Notes: generated from the letters alone by a model not told the origin. 64,000 nucleotides of DNA from Paraburkholderia bryophila (GCF_003269035.1 NZ_QLTK01000016.1:100781-164780); one strand, 5' to 3'; counted from the stretch's first letter, positions 1-9,154 are shown. Numbers and translations are program-made.

Positions 1-720
1 GATACCGGCGTCTTCGAGCGCGCCGCGAATCCGCCGCGCGAAGGCGAGCGCGTGCGGGCCGTCACCGTGCAGGCAGATGGTCTGCGCGTTCAGCGGCACC
101 CATTGGCCGTCCACGGCTTGCACGCGTTGCTCGCGCACCATCGCGAGCGTGCGTTCCAGCACCTGGTTTTCATCGTCGAGCAGCGCGCCGGGGTCCTTGC
201 GCGGCACCAGCGACCCGTCGGCGCGATAGCCTCGGTCGGCGAACACTTCCTCGACGGCGGTCAGGCCCGCGTTGCGCGCGGCGGTGACGAGTCCGCTGTT
301 GGCGAGCGCGAACACCGCCACCGACGGATCGAAATCGTGCACGGCGGAAACGATCGCGTCGGCGATCTTCGGATCGCGCGCGGCCTGGTTGTAAAGCGCG
401 CCGTGCGGCTTGACGTGCGCGATGCGCCCGCCCTCGGCCTGGGCGATCGCGGACAATGCGCCCAACTGATACAGCACGCCCGCGTAGATGTCGTTGGCGG
501 GCAGGTCCATCTCTTTGCGGCCGAAGTTTTCCGGATCGTTAAAGCTCGGATGCGCGCCGATCGAGACGCCTTTTTCCACCGCCCAGCGCACGCAGTCGCG
601 CATCGCGTTGGCGCCGCCCGCATGCCAGCCGCACGCGATGTTCGCCGAACTGACGAGGTCGAGCAGCGCTTCGTCGGACCCGCAGCCTTCGCCGAGGTCG
701 GCGTTCAAATCGATTTCCAT
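1..720 (-). CDS. pxpA: 5-oxoprolinase subunit A (LamB/YcsF family), 3' end cut by window
   Basis: PxpA acts with PxpB and PxpC in the prokaryotic ATP-dependent 5-oxoprolinase, which opens 5-oxoproline to glutamate. Reading leftward from ATG at 720 gives 240 uninterrupted residues up to the window edge; the family is about 250 long, so only a short tail is missing. Family hallmarks are visible: the N-terminal EIDLNADLGEG, SANIACGWHAGG, GAHPSFNDPENFGR and KPHGALYNQ, and a late CLHGDGPHA. It is the last gene of a pxpB-pxpC-pxpA unit, 93 bp after pxpC. AGAGGA lies just before the ATG. The identification is firm; only the 3' end is unseen. Confidence 0.93.
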   Translation of the reverse strand, partial: MEIDLNADLGEGCGSDEALLDLVSSANIACGWHAGGANAMRDCVRWAVEKGVSIGAHPSFNDPENFGRKEMDLPANDIYAGVLYQLGALSAIAQAEGGRIAHVKPHGALYNQAARDPKIADAIVSAVHDFDPSVAVFALANSGLVTAARNAGLTAVEEVFADRGYRADGSLVPRKDPGALLDDENQVLERTLAMVREQRVQAVDGQWVPLNAQTICLHGDGPHALAFARRIRGALEDAGI

Positions 721-813
721 GGTGTTCCTCTACTCTCAAGACAACGCCGGGCCGCCCCGGGTTTGTTGCGGCGAAGGCAGTCCTTCGCAGCATCGGGCCC
801 AGAGCGCCCGTTT

Positions 814-1866
814 TTACAGCGCCGCGACAGCCATCTGGCGCGCGCAGCGTTCTTCATGCATCGCGATTGCGGCGTCGATCTGCCGCAAATACGTGCGTTC
901 TTCCAGTAAGGCCTGACGCGCCTCGTAAGGCGTGGTCGGAATGAATCGGACCGCGGCGTTCAGGCGCACCTGAGCCAGTTTCCACAGATCGGCCTGGATT
1001 ACCGCGCCGATCTTCGGATAACCGCCGGTGGTTTGCGCGTCGCTCATCAGCACGATCGGCTGGCCGTTCGGCGGCACCTGAATCGTGCCGGGCAGCACCG
1101 CGTGCGACAGCAGATCGGTTTTCCGCGTGCGTTTGAGTTCGCTGCCGGCAAGGCGATAACCCATCCGATTGCTGTTCGGCGTGACGAGCCATTCGTCGGA
1201 CCAGAACGACTCGTGCGCGGCTTCAGTGAAACTGTCGTACTCGGGGCCGCGCAGCACGCGAATCGGCACCGCCCACGGTACGCCCGACGGATGCCGGCCG
1301 CGCCGCAGCGGCTCCTGCACCAGCACGAACTTGCACCAGGAGGGCGCTTTCACGCCGAATTCCGGCGCCTCGGGCGTGAAGCCGAGATGGCCCCGCGGCG
1401 GCGGCGCGCCGACCGGCAGGCGGTCGCCGTCGCGCAGGGCGCGGCCGCCGAGTCCGCCGAAGTGAGCGGCCAGATCGGTGCTGCGCGAGCCCAGCATCGG
1501 CAACACGTCGATGCCGCCCGCCACGCACACATAGCCGCGCATGCCGCGCCTGGCCGCGTTCAGCACCAGCTCCTGACCGGCCTTGACCGGCAAGCTCCAC
1601 CATGAATAGACCGGCTTGCCGTCGAGCGTCGCGCCGAATTCGCTGCCGGTGATGGCGACCCGCGTGGCGCGCAAAAACCGCAGCACGGTCGGGCCGAAGG
1701 TGATTTCCAGTCCGGCCGCATCGGGCCGATTGCCGACCAGCCGGTTGCCGACTTCGAGCGACAGCCGGTCGAGCGCTCCGCCCATCGCCACACCGAGATG
1801 CCGGTAGCCGTGACGGCCGAGATCCTGAATCGTGGTCAGCAGACCCGCGCGAATCACATCGATCAT
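814..1866 (-). CDS. pxpC: 5-oxoprolinase subunit C (biotin-dependent carboxyltransferase family)
   Basis: 350 residues, the usual length for the KipA/PxpC family (the carboxyltransferase-like C-terminal half of urea amidolyase). The protein opens with IRAGLLTTIQDLGRHGYR and GVAMGGALD, the family signature, and carries YVCVAGGIDV near the middle and PNSNRMGYRL in the C-terminal half. With PxpA and PxpB it forms the cytosolic 5-oxoprolinase. Its ATG overlaps the pxpB stop by 4 bp, so the two subunits are translationally coupled, as expected for a PxpBC complex. Older annotation as allophanate hydrolase subunit 2 refers to the same family. Confidence 0.93.
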   Translation of the reverse strand: MIDVIRAGLLTTIQDLGRHGYRHLGVAMGGALDRLSLEVGNRLVGNRPDAAGLEITFGPTVLRFLRATRVAITGSEFGATLDGKPVYSWWSLPVKAGQELVLNAARRGMRGYVCVAGGIDVLPMLGSRSTDLAAHFGGLGGRALRDGDRLPVGAPPPRGHLGFTPEAPEFGVKAPSWCKFVLVQEPLRRGRHPSGVPWAVPIRVLRGPEYDSFTEAAHESFWSDEWLVTPNSNRMGYRLAGSELKRTRKTDLLSHAVLPGTIQVPPNGQPIVLMSDAQTTGGYPKIGAVIQADLWKLAQVRLNAAVRFIPTTPYEARQALLEERTYLRQIDAAIAMHEERCARQMAVAAL

Positions 1867-2516
1867 GCGTGTATCCCCGCGATGGTGAAGCGCACCCGGT
1901 CGCCCGGTTGCAGCAACGTGGGCGGGCGGCGCGCCGGGTCGAAGAGCGGCAGATCGGTGCGGCCGATCAACTGCCAGCCGCCGGGCGACGTGGCGGGGTA
2001 AATGCCGGTCTGTTCACCGCCGATCCCAACCGAGCCCGCCGGCACTTCGAGCCGTGGCGACGCGCGGCGCGGCGTGTGCAGCGCGGCGTCGAGCCCACCC
2101 ATGTAGGCGAAGCCCGGCTGAAACCCCAGAAAGAACACCACGTACCCGGCATTCGAATGACGTTCGACCACCTCGCGCACGCTCAAACCGGTGTGATTGG
2201 CCACCGTCTGCAGATCGGGACCGAACTCGCCGCCGTATTGCACCGGGATCTCGACGTCCCGTCCGGCTACCGGCGCTTCGGCCGCCGCGTCCCAGGCCGC
2301 CTGCAACTGGCTGGCAAGCGCCTCGGGGTCGGCCTCGAGCGGATCGAACACGAGCGTCAGGTTGTTCATGCCGGGCACGACTTCCAGCACGTGCGGCCAG
2401 TCGCTTGCGGCCGCGGCGGCCGCCCACACCCGCCGCTGGCAGTCCAGCGTGGCGGGCGGCGGCGCTTCGCAGACTAGCGCGGCATCGCCGAGCGGGAAGA
2501 TTCTTGGTTGGCTCAT
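1863..2516 (-). CDS. pxpB: 5-oxoprolinase subunit B (KipI family)
   Basis: 217 residues, matching KipI/PxpB (allophanate hydrolase subunit 1-like). Visible landmarks are PLGDAALVCE near the N-terminus, VVPGMNNLTLVFDP, the conserved FFLGFQPGFAYMGGL core, and the C-terminal SPGGWQLIGRTDLPLFDP stretch typical of the family. It is the first gene of the pxpB-pxpC-pxpA operon; the ATGA overlap with pxpC implies coupled synthesis. Start ATG at 2516 is preceded by a 210-bp intergenic region shared with a divergent winged-helix regulator, which is a plausible local controller, although nothing in the sequence proves that link. Confidence 0.93.
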   Translation of the reverse strand: MSQPRIFPLGDAALVCEAPPPATLDCQRRVWAAAAAASDWPHVLEVVPGMNNLTLVFDPLEADPEALASQLQAAWDAAAEAPVAGRDVEIPVQYGGEFGPDLQTVANHTGLSVREVVERHSNAGYVVFFLGFQPGFAYMGGLDAALHTPRRASPRLEVPAGSVGIGGEQTGIYPATSPGGWQLIGRTDLPLFDPARRPPTLLQPGDRVRFTIAGIHA

Positions 2517-2610
2517 GGCTTAAGGGCCCAGGTCGAGTCGGAGGAGTCGAACATCTGGCGGACCTGCTGCCCCTATTAACGGCATCGGGTTCGCGATGGT
2601 TGAAGCGTAC

Positions 2611-2640
2611 ATTATCAATAAAATATCAACAATTTCTCAA
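2611..2640 (-). promoter_or_regulatory. Probable promoter of the pxpBCA operon
   Basis: In the AT-rich stretch between pxpB and the divergent regulator, the minus strand reads TTGAGA, 18 bp, GATAAT, a good sigma-70 match. TTGATA occurs twice, 11 bp apart, inside and over the spacer and could be a regulator contact. Assigned by eye; no transcript data. Confidence 0.45.
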
Positions 2641-2726
2641 TAAGCGTTTTTGCCAGGCTCGCCGGGACCGATCGCTCGTCGTACACTCCCGACACCTTCC
2701 CATCCTGTTTGCCGAGAATCGTCATC

Positions 2727-3239
2727 ATGTCGCGCCATCCCACCAAGATCGTTTCGTCGGAGCACCTCGTGTCCGACAGCAGCGCGGAACTGTCCGAACT
2801 CGAATACGCGCTGATCATGGCGGGCAATGCATTCAACCGGTGGATGGTGCGCTGCATGTCGGCGGCCGGCGAAAAGGACATGACCGCCATCGAAGTCTCG
2901 CTGCTGCACCACGTCAGCCATCGCGAGCGGCGCAAGAAGCTGGCGGACATCTGCTTCGTGCTGAATATCGAGGACACGCACGTCGCCACCTACGCGTTGA
3001 AAAAGCTCGTAGCTAGAGGGTATGTAAAAAGCGAAAAGACCGGCAAGGAAGTGTTCTTCTCGGCGACCGATGCCGGCCGCGAGTTGTGCATGCGGTATCG
3101 CGAGGTGCGCGAAAGCTGCCTGATTTCGACGTTGAAGGAGAGCGGCCTGACCAACGAGCAGATCGGCGAGGCCGCGCAACTGATGCGCAACGCGTCCGGC
3201 TTGTACGACACGGCGGCGCGGGCGGCGGCTTCTTTATAG
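2727..3239 (+). CDS. MarR-like winged-helix transcriptional regulator
   Basis: 170 residues with a MarR-type winged-helix core (about residues 50-120): a helical lead-in, LADICFVLNIEDTHVATYALKKL as recognition region, then the wing around GYVKSEKTGKEVFFSATDAGRE. It belongs to a Burkholderiales group of predicted MarR-like DNA-binding proteins; no effector is recognisable. I prefer ATG at 2727; an in-frame TTG at 2709 would add six residues. The gene stands alone, divergent from the 5-oxoprolinase operon, whose promoter lies in the shared 210-bp gap. Control of that operon is an inference from position only. Confidence 0.8.
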   Translation: MSRHPTKIVSSEHLVSDSSAELSELEYALIMAGNAFNRWMVRCMSAAGEKDMTAIEVSLLHHVSHRERRKKLADICFVLNIEDTHVATYALKKLVARGYVKSEKTGKEVFFSATDAGRELCMRYREVRESCLISTLKESGLTNEQIGEAAQLMRNASGLYDTAARAAASL

Positions 3240-3373
3240 TTGGGCGTCGGGTTGTGCGGCGAGTTGTGCGTTGACGGCTTGGGCGGTTGGACGAGTCGGC
3301 GCCTGACGCACTCACCAGATGAACGCCGACTCCGGGATCGAGGCCCGGCTTTCTCGCCGCTTCAGCCGACCGC

Positions 3374-3973
3374 TCAACTTACCGGGTGCGGATAAATCCC
3401 TGCCTCGGTCACGATCAGGTCGAGCGGCATGTCGTGAGCTTCGCGTTGCAATGCGTCGGTCCGGCACGCTTCATAAGCGACGCCAACGGTGAGCGGTTGC
3501 GTCGCCCCCGGCCACGCCGCTAGCGTGCGATCGTAATAGCCACCGCCATAACCCAGCCGGTAGCCTGCCGCGTCGAAACCGACGCACGGCACGAACAGCA
3601 GATCGGGAATCACCACCTGCCCGGAAGTCGGCTCGGCGATCTTGTGATGGCCGAGCTTCATTGGCGCATCCGGCGTCCATGCATGAAATTCGAGCGGCAC
3701 GCCGCGCTCGCGCACCACCGGCAAACTGGCCATGCGTTGCGCGCCCGCCGCGAGCCACAGCGCGATCGCGCCGCGCGCGTCGAACTCGCCGCTGAGCGGC
3801 CAGTAGAACCCGACGCTGCGCACGTCATGGCGCTTCAACACGTCGAGCATGCGACGTCCGAGCGCGGCATTGTAAGCCGGCTCGGAAGCCGCTTGTAGCC
3901 TGGCTTCCAATAGCATTCGACGCAGCGCCTTTTTCGATTCGGCGACGGGGTTGCATGCTATGCTTGGGTTCAA
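3374..3973 (-). CDS. 5-formyltetrahydrofolate cyclo-ligase
   Basis: Converts 5-formyl-THF to 5,10-methenyl-THF with ATP in the cytosol. Typical features are the N-terminal KKALRRMLLEAR, GFYWPLSGEFD in the middle, and the diagnostic LGYGGGYYDRTLA near the C-terminus, followed by GVAYEACR. About 199 residues from TTG at 3973. No in-frame ATG precedes RRMLLEAR; TTG codons at 4000, 3991 and 3973 are the candidates. I chose 3973 because a longer start would run into the divergent slt gene, which begins at 3994. The start is therefore uncertain while the function is firm. Confidence 0.9.
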   Translation of the reverse strand: MNPSIACNPVAESKKALRRMLLEARLQAASEPAYNAALGRRMLDVLKRHDVRSVGFYWPLSGEFDARGAIALWLAAGAQRMASLPVVRERGVPLEFHAWTPDAPMKLGHHKIAEPTSGQVVIPDLLFVPCVGFDAAGYRLGYGGGYYDRTLAAWPGATQPLTVGVAYEACRTDALQREAHDMPLDLIVTEAGIYPHPVS

Positions 3974-3993
3974 TTCGCGCTCCAGAAACAACG

Positions 3994-5961
3994 ATGTCAA
4001 AACGCCTTTACCGAGTATATCGCGCGGCCGGTCTGGCGCTCGCCGCTGCGGCGCTCGTCGCGTGCAGCACGGCCTCAGCCGTCAAGCCCATTCCCATTTC
4101 GCAGCTCTCGAACGACGACCAGATTTTCGTCCAGCTTCGCGAGGCCGCCCGCAATAACGACGCGGCGCGTGCAGCCCAGCTGGCGAGCATGATCCCGAAC
4201 TATCCCGCGCCTTCTTATCTGGCGTACTTCCAGCTCAAGCCACAGTTGTTCGACTCGAGCGGGCATGCCCGCATCGACGCGCCGGACGCGCCCGTGCTGG
4301 CCTTCCTGCAGCAGTACGACGGTCAGGCGATCGCCGACCGTCTGCGTAACGACTACCTGACGGTGCTAGGCGCGCGTCACGACTGGCGCAACTTCGACCA
4401 GCAATATGCGCGCTTCGTGCTGAACGACGATACGCAGGTGAAGTGCTATGCGCTCGAATCGCGTGCGTCGCGCGGTGAAAATGTCGCCGACGCGGCGCGT
4501 GCGCTGCTGGTCGATCCGAAGTGGTACGGCGACGGCTGCGTCGATCTGATCACCTCGCTGGGCGTGAGCCGCCAGTTCAGCACCGACGACATCTGGCAGC
4601 AGATCCGTCTCGCGTACGAGCAGAACTACACCGCTACCGGCAGCAAGCTCGTCGACGCGCTCAGCAACCAGCCGCCCGATCCGGTGCTGTTCGGCCAGGC
4701 CACCAGCACGCCGCCGTTGCTGCTGGCGCGTGGCGTCGGTCCGGACGCGCAGTCGCATCAACTGGCGTTGCTGGCGATCACGCGCATGGCGCGCAACGAC
4801 CCGGCCATGGCCGCGGCCACGTTTGCATCGGTGGCGCCGTCGCTGAGTTCGCCCGAACGCGCGATCGGCTGGGGCACGATTGCGTATCAGGCTGCCGCCA
4901 AACAGATGCCGAGCGCGGTGGACTGGTATCGCCTGTCGGTGAACGCGCCTCTGTCGAATCCCGCGTATGAATGGCGCACGCGCACCGCGCTGCTGGCCGG
5001 CGACTGGACCATGGTGCGCTGGTCGATCGAGCAGATGCCGGCCGCGCTGCGCAATCAGCCTTCGTGGATCTACTGGCATGCACGCGCGTTGAAGCAGGCA
5101 GGCGACACGGCGACAGCCAACCAGGAATTCGAATCGATCTCGCAGGGCTTCAACTTCTACGGCCAACTGGCCATGGAAGAACTCGGCCAGAAGATCACGG
5201 TACCGCCGAAAACCGCGGTGACCGACGCCGAAATTCAGCAGGCAGGCAACACGCCGGGTTTCGATCTGGCGCAGCGTTTCTACGCGCTGAATCTGCGGCT
5301 CGAAGGCAATCGCGAATGGAACTGGCCGCTGCGCAACATGAGCGACCGGCAACTGATCGCCGCCTCCGAATACGCGCGCCGTATCCAGTTGTACGACCGC
5401 ACGGTGAACACGGCGGACCGCACCAAGAGCGAACACGATTTCTCGCTGCGCTACCTGTCGCCATTCCGCGATATCGTGGAGCGCGATTCGCAGTCGAATG
5501 GGCTCGACGTGGAATGGGCCTATGGGCTGATCCGTCAGGAATCGCGCTTCATCATGAACGCGCGTTCGGAAGTCGGCGCGAGCGGCCTGATGCAGTTGAT
5601 GCCGGGCACCGCGCAACTGGTCGCCAAGAAGATCGGCCTCGGTACGATTTCGCGCGAGCAGATGAACGACATCAACACCAATATCCTGCTGGGCACCAAC
5701 TACCTGTCCATGATCTACAATCAGTTCGACGGGTCCGCCGTGCTCGCCACCGCCGGCTATAACGCCGGTCCGGGCCGGCCGCGCAACTGGCGGCAATCGT
5801 TGCAGCGTCCGGTGGAAGGCGCGATCTTCGCCGAGGCGATCCCGTTCCAGGAAACCCGCGACTACGTCAAGAATGTGTTGTCCAACACGGTCTACTACGC
5901 GGCATTGTTCGAAGGCCGTCCGCAATCGCTGAAGGCGCGTCTGGGTTATATCGCACCGTAA
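3994..5961 (+). CDS. slt: Soluble lytic murein transglycosylase (Slt70 type)
   Basis: 655-residue periplasmic or outer-membrane-anchored enzyme that cleaves MurNAc-GlcNAc bonds with formation of anhydro-MurNAc. The N-terminus has a lipoprotein-like signal ending ALVACS, so membrane anchoring is likely. A long alpha-superhelical U/L-type region follows and the C-terminal catalytic SLT domain starts around residue 500. The catalytic glutamate lies in YGLIRQESRF (about residue 516), with ASGLMQLMPGTA and AGYNAGPGRP as further SLT signatures. ATG at 3994 is preferred over 3955 because the signal peptide starts there. It probably heads a run with the next three genes (gaps of 91 and 29 bp, then a 4-bp overlap). 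Confidence 0.92.
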   Translation: MSKRLYRVYRAAGLALAAAALVACSTASAVKPIPISQLSNDDQIFVQLREAARNNDAARAAQLASMIPNYPAPSYLAYFQLKPQLFDSSGHARIDAPDAPVLAFLQQYDGQAIADRLRNDYLTVLGARHDWRNFDQQYARFVLNDDTQVKCYALESRASRGENVADAARALLVDPKWYGDGCVDLITSLGVSRQFSTDDIWQQIRLAYEQNYTATGSKLVDALSNQPPDPVLFGQATSTPPLLLARGVGPDAQSHQLALLAITRMARNDPAMAAATFASVAPSLSSPERAIGWGTIAYQAAAKQMPSAVDWYRLSVNAPLSNPAYEWRTRTALLAGDWTMVRWSIEQMPAALRNQPSWIYWHARALKQAGDTATANQEFESISQGFNFYGQLAMEELGQKITVPPKTAVTDAEIQQAGNTPGFDLAQRFYALNLRLEGNREWNWPLRNMSDRQLIAASEYARRIQLYDRTVNTADRTKSEHDFSLRYLSPFRDIVERDSQSNGLDVEWAYGLIRQESRFIMNARSEVGASGLMQLMPGTAQLVAKKIGLGTISREQMNDINTNILLGTNYLSMIYNQFDGSAVLATAGYNAGPGRPRNWRQSLQRPVEGAIFAEAIPFQETRDYVKNVLSNTVYYAALFEGRPQSLKARLGYIAP

Positions 5962-6052
5962 GCGCCGTGCCGCCGCCGCTCGGGTCCGTGTTCGACCGGG
6001 GCGGCGGTGCGTCACGCCAGCCCTTGCAGCGGCTTCCACCAGGGAGTCGAAA

Positions 6053-7006
6053 ATGCGACATCAAGCCGTTGCTATCATCGGCGGTTCCGGTTTTATCGGC
6101 AGTCACCTCGTCAATGCGCTCGTTGAAATGGGCAAAGACGTGCGTATCGCCACCCGGCGGCGCTACAACGCCCGCCATCTCACGCTGTTACCCATCGACG
6201 TGATCGAAGCCGACGTGTTCGATCCGGTTCAGCTCGCGCGTTTTGTCGAGGGCGCCGATTGTGTGATCAATCTCGTGGCCACGCTGCACGGCAAACGCGG
6301 CAAACCCTATGGTCCGGAGTTCGCGCGCATGCATGTCGAGCTGCCGACCAAAATCGTCGCGGCGTGCGAGGGCAAGGGCGTGCATCGCCTGATTCATATC
6401 AGCGCCCTCGGCGCCGATTCGAACGGTCCGAGCATGTACACGCGCTCGAAGGGCGACGGCGAGAAGGCCGTCCATGCGGCGAATCTGGCGTGGACGATTT
6501 TCCGTCCGTCCGTGGTGTTCGGGCCGGAGGACCAGTTTCTCAACAAGTTCGCGTTTCTGCAGAAGATGTTTCCGGCGATTCCGCTCGCCATGCCGGATGC
6601 GAAATTCCAGCCGGTGTATGTCGACGACGTGGCGAAAGCCATCATCAACGTGCTCGACATGGACGCCGCCAGCGGCCATACGTATGAGCTCGGCGGCCCG
6701 ACCGTCTACACGCTCGAAGACCTCGTCGCCTATTGCGGCGACGTGATCGGCAAGCACGCGCGCATCATTCGTCTGCCGGAAGCGTTCGCGCGCCTGCAGG
6801 CGCTGACCTTTGAAATGGCGCCCGGCGAGCCGATGATATCGCGCGACAATCTGGATTCGATGAAAGTCGACAACGTATTGAGCGGGCCGCTCGCGCCTGA
6901 ACTCGGTATCGAGCCGACCAGTATCGAAACCATTGCACCCGCCTATCTGACCGGCGCGTCGACGCGCTCGCGTTTCGATACGTTCCGCGCCAGCGCGGGA
7001 CGCTGA
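6053..7006 (+). CDS. NDUFA9-like NAD(P)-binding protein (atypical SDR)
   Basis: 317 residues. The Rossmann motif GGSGFIG sits at residues 10-16, followed by atypical short-chain dehydrogenase features: INLVATLHG, HISALGAD, and YTRSKGDGE as the remnant YxxxK-like region. This is the bacterial family related to the NDUFA9 accessory subunit of respiratory complex I and to NmrA-like reductases; the true substrate is unknown. AGGGAG lies 7 bp before ATG 6053. It sits between slt and a GST gene on the same strand. A MidA/NDUFAF7-type methyltransferase, another complex I assembly homologue, lies 2 kb downstream, which may or may not be meaningful. Confidence 0.85.
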   Translation: MRHQAVAIIGGSGFIGSHLVNALVEMGKDVRIATRRRYNARHLTLLPIDVIEADVFDPVQLARFVEGADCVINLVATLHGKRGKPYGPEFARMHVELPTKIVAACEGKGVHRLIHISALGADSNGPSMYTRSKGDGEKAVHAANLAWTIFRPSVVFGPEDQFLNKFAFLQKMFPAIPLAMPDAKFQPVYVDDVAKAIINVLDMDAASGHTYELGGPTVYTLEDLVAYCGDVIGKHARIIRLPEAFARLQALTFEMAPGEPMISRDNLDSMKVDNVLSGPLAPELGIEPTSIETIAPAYLTGASTRSRFDTFRASAGR

Positions 7007-7035
7007 ATTCACTTTTTTCTCCCCCTACAAGAAGC

Positions 7036-7689
7036 ATGAAGCTGCTCATTGGTGACAAAAATTATTCGTCGTGGTCGATGCGCCCATGGCTGCTGCTGAA
7101 GCATTTCGGCATTCCCTTCGACGAGGTGCTGATTCATTTGCGCGAACCCGGCACGACGGCCGCGATCCTGGCGCAAGCGCCGCGCGGACCAGGCAAGGTG
7201 CCGTGTCTGATCGGCGACGACGGACAGATCACGTGGGATTCGCTGGCGATCGCCGAGACACTGGCCGAGCGTTTCCCGGAACACGCGCTATGGCCGCGCG
7301 ATGCGGCGGCGCGCAACTACGCGCGAAGCGTGAGCGCCGAGATGCATTCGGGTTTCGGCGAACTGCGCTCGAACATGTGGATGAACATTCGCGCATCGTT
7401 TCCCGGCAAGAACGCGACGCCGGGTGCGCTGGCCGACATCGCGCGAATCGACACCGTGTGGCGCGACTGCCTCGACACGTACGGCGGCCCGTTCCTGTTC
7501 GGCGAATTCAGCATTGCCGACGCGATGTACGCGCCGGTGGCGATGCGCTTCAACACCTGGCAACCGGCGTTGTCTGAAACGGCATTGGCCTACGTCCGCC
7601 GCGTGACCGCGCTGCCGGCCGTGCAAGCCTGGATCGACGACTCACTGCGCGAAACCCACGCGCTTCCCGATCAAGACGTATGCCCATGA
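7036..7689 (+). CDS. Glutathione S-transferase family protein
   Basis: 217 residues with a thioredoxin-like N-terminal domain (KLLIGDKNYSSWSMRPWLLLK, residues 2-22) and GKVPCLIGDDG carrying the conserved cis-proline of the glutathione site, then WDSLAIAETLAE, the usual GST contact motif. The C-terminal helical domain follows (FLFGEFSIADAMYAP). The SSWSMRPW start is typical of the YfcF/zeta-like group of bacterial GSTs. The substrate is not evident. Its stop overlaps the start of cca by 4 bp (ATGA), so the two are translationally coupled, though no functional link is known. Confidence 0.9.
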   Translation: MKLLIGDKNYSSWSMRPWLLLKHFGIPFDEVLIHLREPGTTAAILAQAPRGPGKVPCLIGDDGQITWDSLAIAETLAERFPEHALWPRDAAARNYARSVSAEMHSGFGELRSNMWMNIRASFPGKNATPGALADIARIDTVWRDCLDTYGGPFLFGEFSIADAMYAPVAMRFNTWQPALSETALAYVRRVTALPAVQAWIDDSLRETHALPDQDVCP

Positions 7690-8918
7690 AACTCTACGTG
7701 GTAGGCGGCGCGGTTCGCGACGAGTTGCTGGGCGTGCCGGTGCAGGATCGCGATTACGTCGTGGTCGGCGCGACGCCCGAGCAGATGGTGGCGCAGGGTT
7801 ACCGTCCGGTGGGTAAGGACTTTCCGGTGTTCCTGCATCCGCAGACGCATGAGGAATACGCGCTCGCGCGCACCGAGCGCAAGACGGCGGCGGGCTATCA
7901 CGGCTTCCAGTTCTTTTACGCGCCGGACGTGACGCTGGAGCAAGACCTGGCGCGCCGCGACCTGACCATCAACGCGATGGCGCGCGAAGTGCGGCCGGAC
8001 GGCGAATTGACGGGTCCGGTGATCGACCCGTTCAACGGCCAGGGGGATTTGCAGGCGCGACTCTTTCGTCATGTCAGCGATGCGTTTCTCGAAGACCCAG
8101 TGCGGATCTTGCGAATCGCGCGGTTCGCCGCGAGGTTCGTGGATTTCACGGTCGAGCCGGATACGCTGGCGCTGATGCGCAAAATGGTGGCCGATGGCGA
8201 AGTGGACGCGCTGGTTGCCGAACGCGTCTGGCAGGAAGTGTCGCGCGGCCTGATGGAGAAGAAGCCTTCGCGCATGTTCGAGGTGCTGCGTGCATGCGGC
8301 GCGTTGGCGCGGATTCTGCCGGAAGTCGACGCGCTATACGGTGTGCCGCAGCGCGCCGACTATCACCCGGAAGTGGACACCGGCGTGCACGTGATGATGG
8401 TGGTGGATCACGCCGCGCACCAGGGCTACGCGTTACCGGTTCGCTTTGCCGCGTTGACGCACGACCTCGGCAAAGCCACTACGCCGCAAGACGTGTTGCC
8501 CCGCCACATCGGCCATGAAGAGCGCAGCGTGAATCTGCTGAAGCCTTTATGCGAGCGCCTGCGCGTGCCGAACGAGTGCCGCGACCTTGCGCTGCTGGTC
8601 GCGCGGGAGCACGGCAACATTCATCGCGTGATGGAAATGGGCGCGGCCGCGCTGGTGAGGCTGCTCGAGCGCAGCGACGCGATTCGCAAGCCGGCGCGCT
8701 TCGCGGAAGCGTTGCAGGCTTGCGAGGCGGATGCGCGTGGACGGCTGGGTTTCGAGGCGCGGGATTATCCGCAGGCCGAGCGGCTGCGCGTGGCGCTCGT
8801 CGCGGCGCGTGGTGTCGATGCCGGCGCGGTGGCGAAGCGGTTGGCCGATGCGCCCGCGGGAATCAAGGACGCGGTGCACAAGGAGCGGATTCGGGCGGTG
8901 GAAGCGGCGATGGGTTGA
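7686..8918 (+). CDS. cca: Multifunctional CCA tRNA nucleotidyltransferase
   Basis: Adds or repairs the 3' CCA of tRNA. 410 residues, matching the E. coli-type enzyme with a C-terminal HD domain. Motifs: GGAVRDELLG (flexible loop), DRDYVVVG with catalytic aspartates, RTERKTAAGYHGF, RRDLTINAMA, then HDLGKATTP in the HD phosphohydrolase domain (about residue 255). ATG at 7686 (protein starting KLYVVGGAVRD) fits the family better than the in-frame ATG 6 bp earlier and overlaps the GST stop by 4 bp. It converges with the small DUF2905 gene 10 bp downstream. Confidence 0.95.
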   Translation: MKLYVVGGAVRDELLGVPVQDRDYVVVGATPEQMVAQGYRPVGKDFPVFLHPQTHEEYALARTERKTAAGYHGFQFFYAPDVTLEQDLARRDLTINAMAREVRPDGELTGPVIDPFNGQGDLQARLFRHVSDAFLEDPVRILRIARFAARFVDFTVEPDTLALMRKMVADGEVDALVAERVWQEVSRGLMEKKPSRMFEVLRACGALARILPEVDALYGVPQRADYHPEVDTGVHVMMVVDHAAHQGYALPVRFAALTHDLGKATTPQDVLPRHIGHEERSVNLLKPLCERLRVPNECRDLALLVAREHGNIHRVMEMGAAALVRLLERSDAIRKPARFAEALQACEADARGRLGFEARDYPQAERLRVALVAARGVDAGAVAKRLADAPAGIKDAVHKERIRAVEAAMG

Positions 8919-8928
8919 TAAAGCGCAA

Positions 8929-9123
8929 CTACAACAGTCTGGCTAGCAATGACAGCAGCATCGACAGCACCAGGGTCGACATGAAAGGAAACGGATATTC
9001 GCGACCAAACAGCCGCAAGGTCACGTCGCCGGGCATGCGTCCAATGCCGATTTTTCTTAGCCATGGCCAGCAGGCCGACAGCACGGCCACCGCTACGAAC
9101 GTCGTCAACAGCCAGCGGATCAT
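8929..9123 (-). CDS. DUF2905 small membrane protein
   Basis: 64 residues with two hydrophobic segments (roughly residues 3-22 and 45-63) separated by the conserved IGRMPGDVTLR and FPFMSTLVLS, characteristic of the DUF2905 family of tiny inner-membrane proteins of unknown function. ATG at 9123 gives the normal family length; an upstream in-frame start at 9150 would add nine unconserved residues. It follows the MidA-like methyltransferase on the same strand with a 31-bp gap, so co-transcription is likely. The 3' end faces cca. Confidence 0.85.
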   Translation of the reverse strand: MIRWLLTTFVAVAVLSACWPWLRKIGIGRMPGDVTLRLFGREYPFPFMSTLVLSMLLSLLARLL

Positions 9124-9154
9124 CGCGCGTTCCCGAGCCGGATCAGGCAAAAAA

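Noticed and set aside
3240..3373. 6S RNA next to the 5-formyl-THF cyclo-ligase gene, as in E. coli
   Set aside because: The gap is too short and shows no 6S-like long hairpin; the upstream side is occupied by slt.
4366..6039. A 557-codon minus frame opposite slt
   Set aside because: Shadow of slt; low-complexity Arg/Ala composition.
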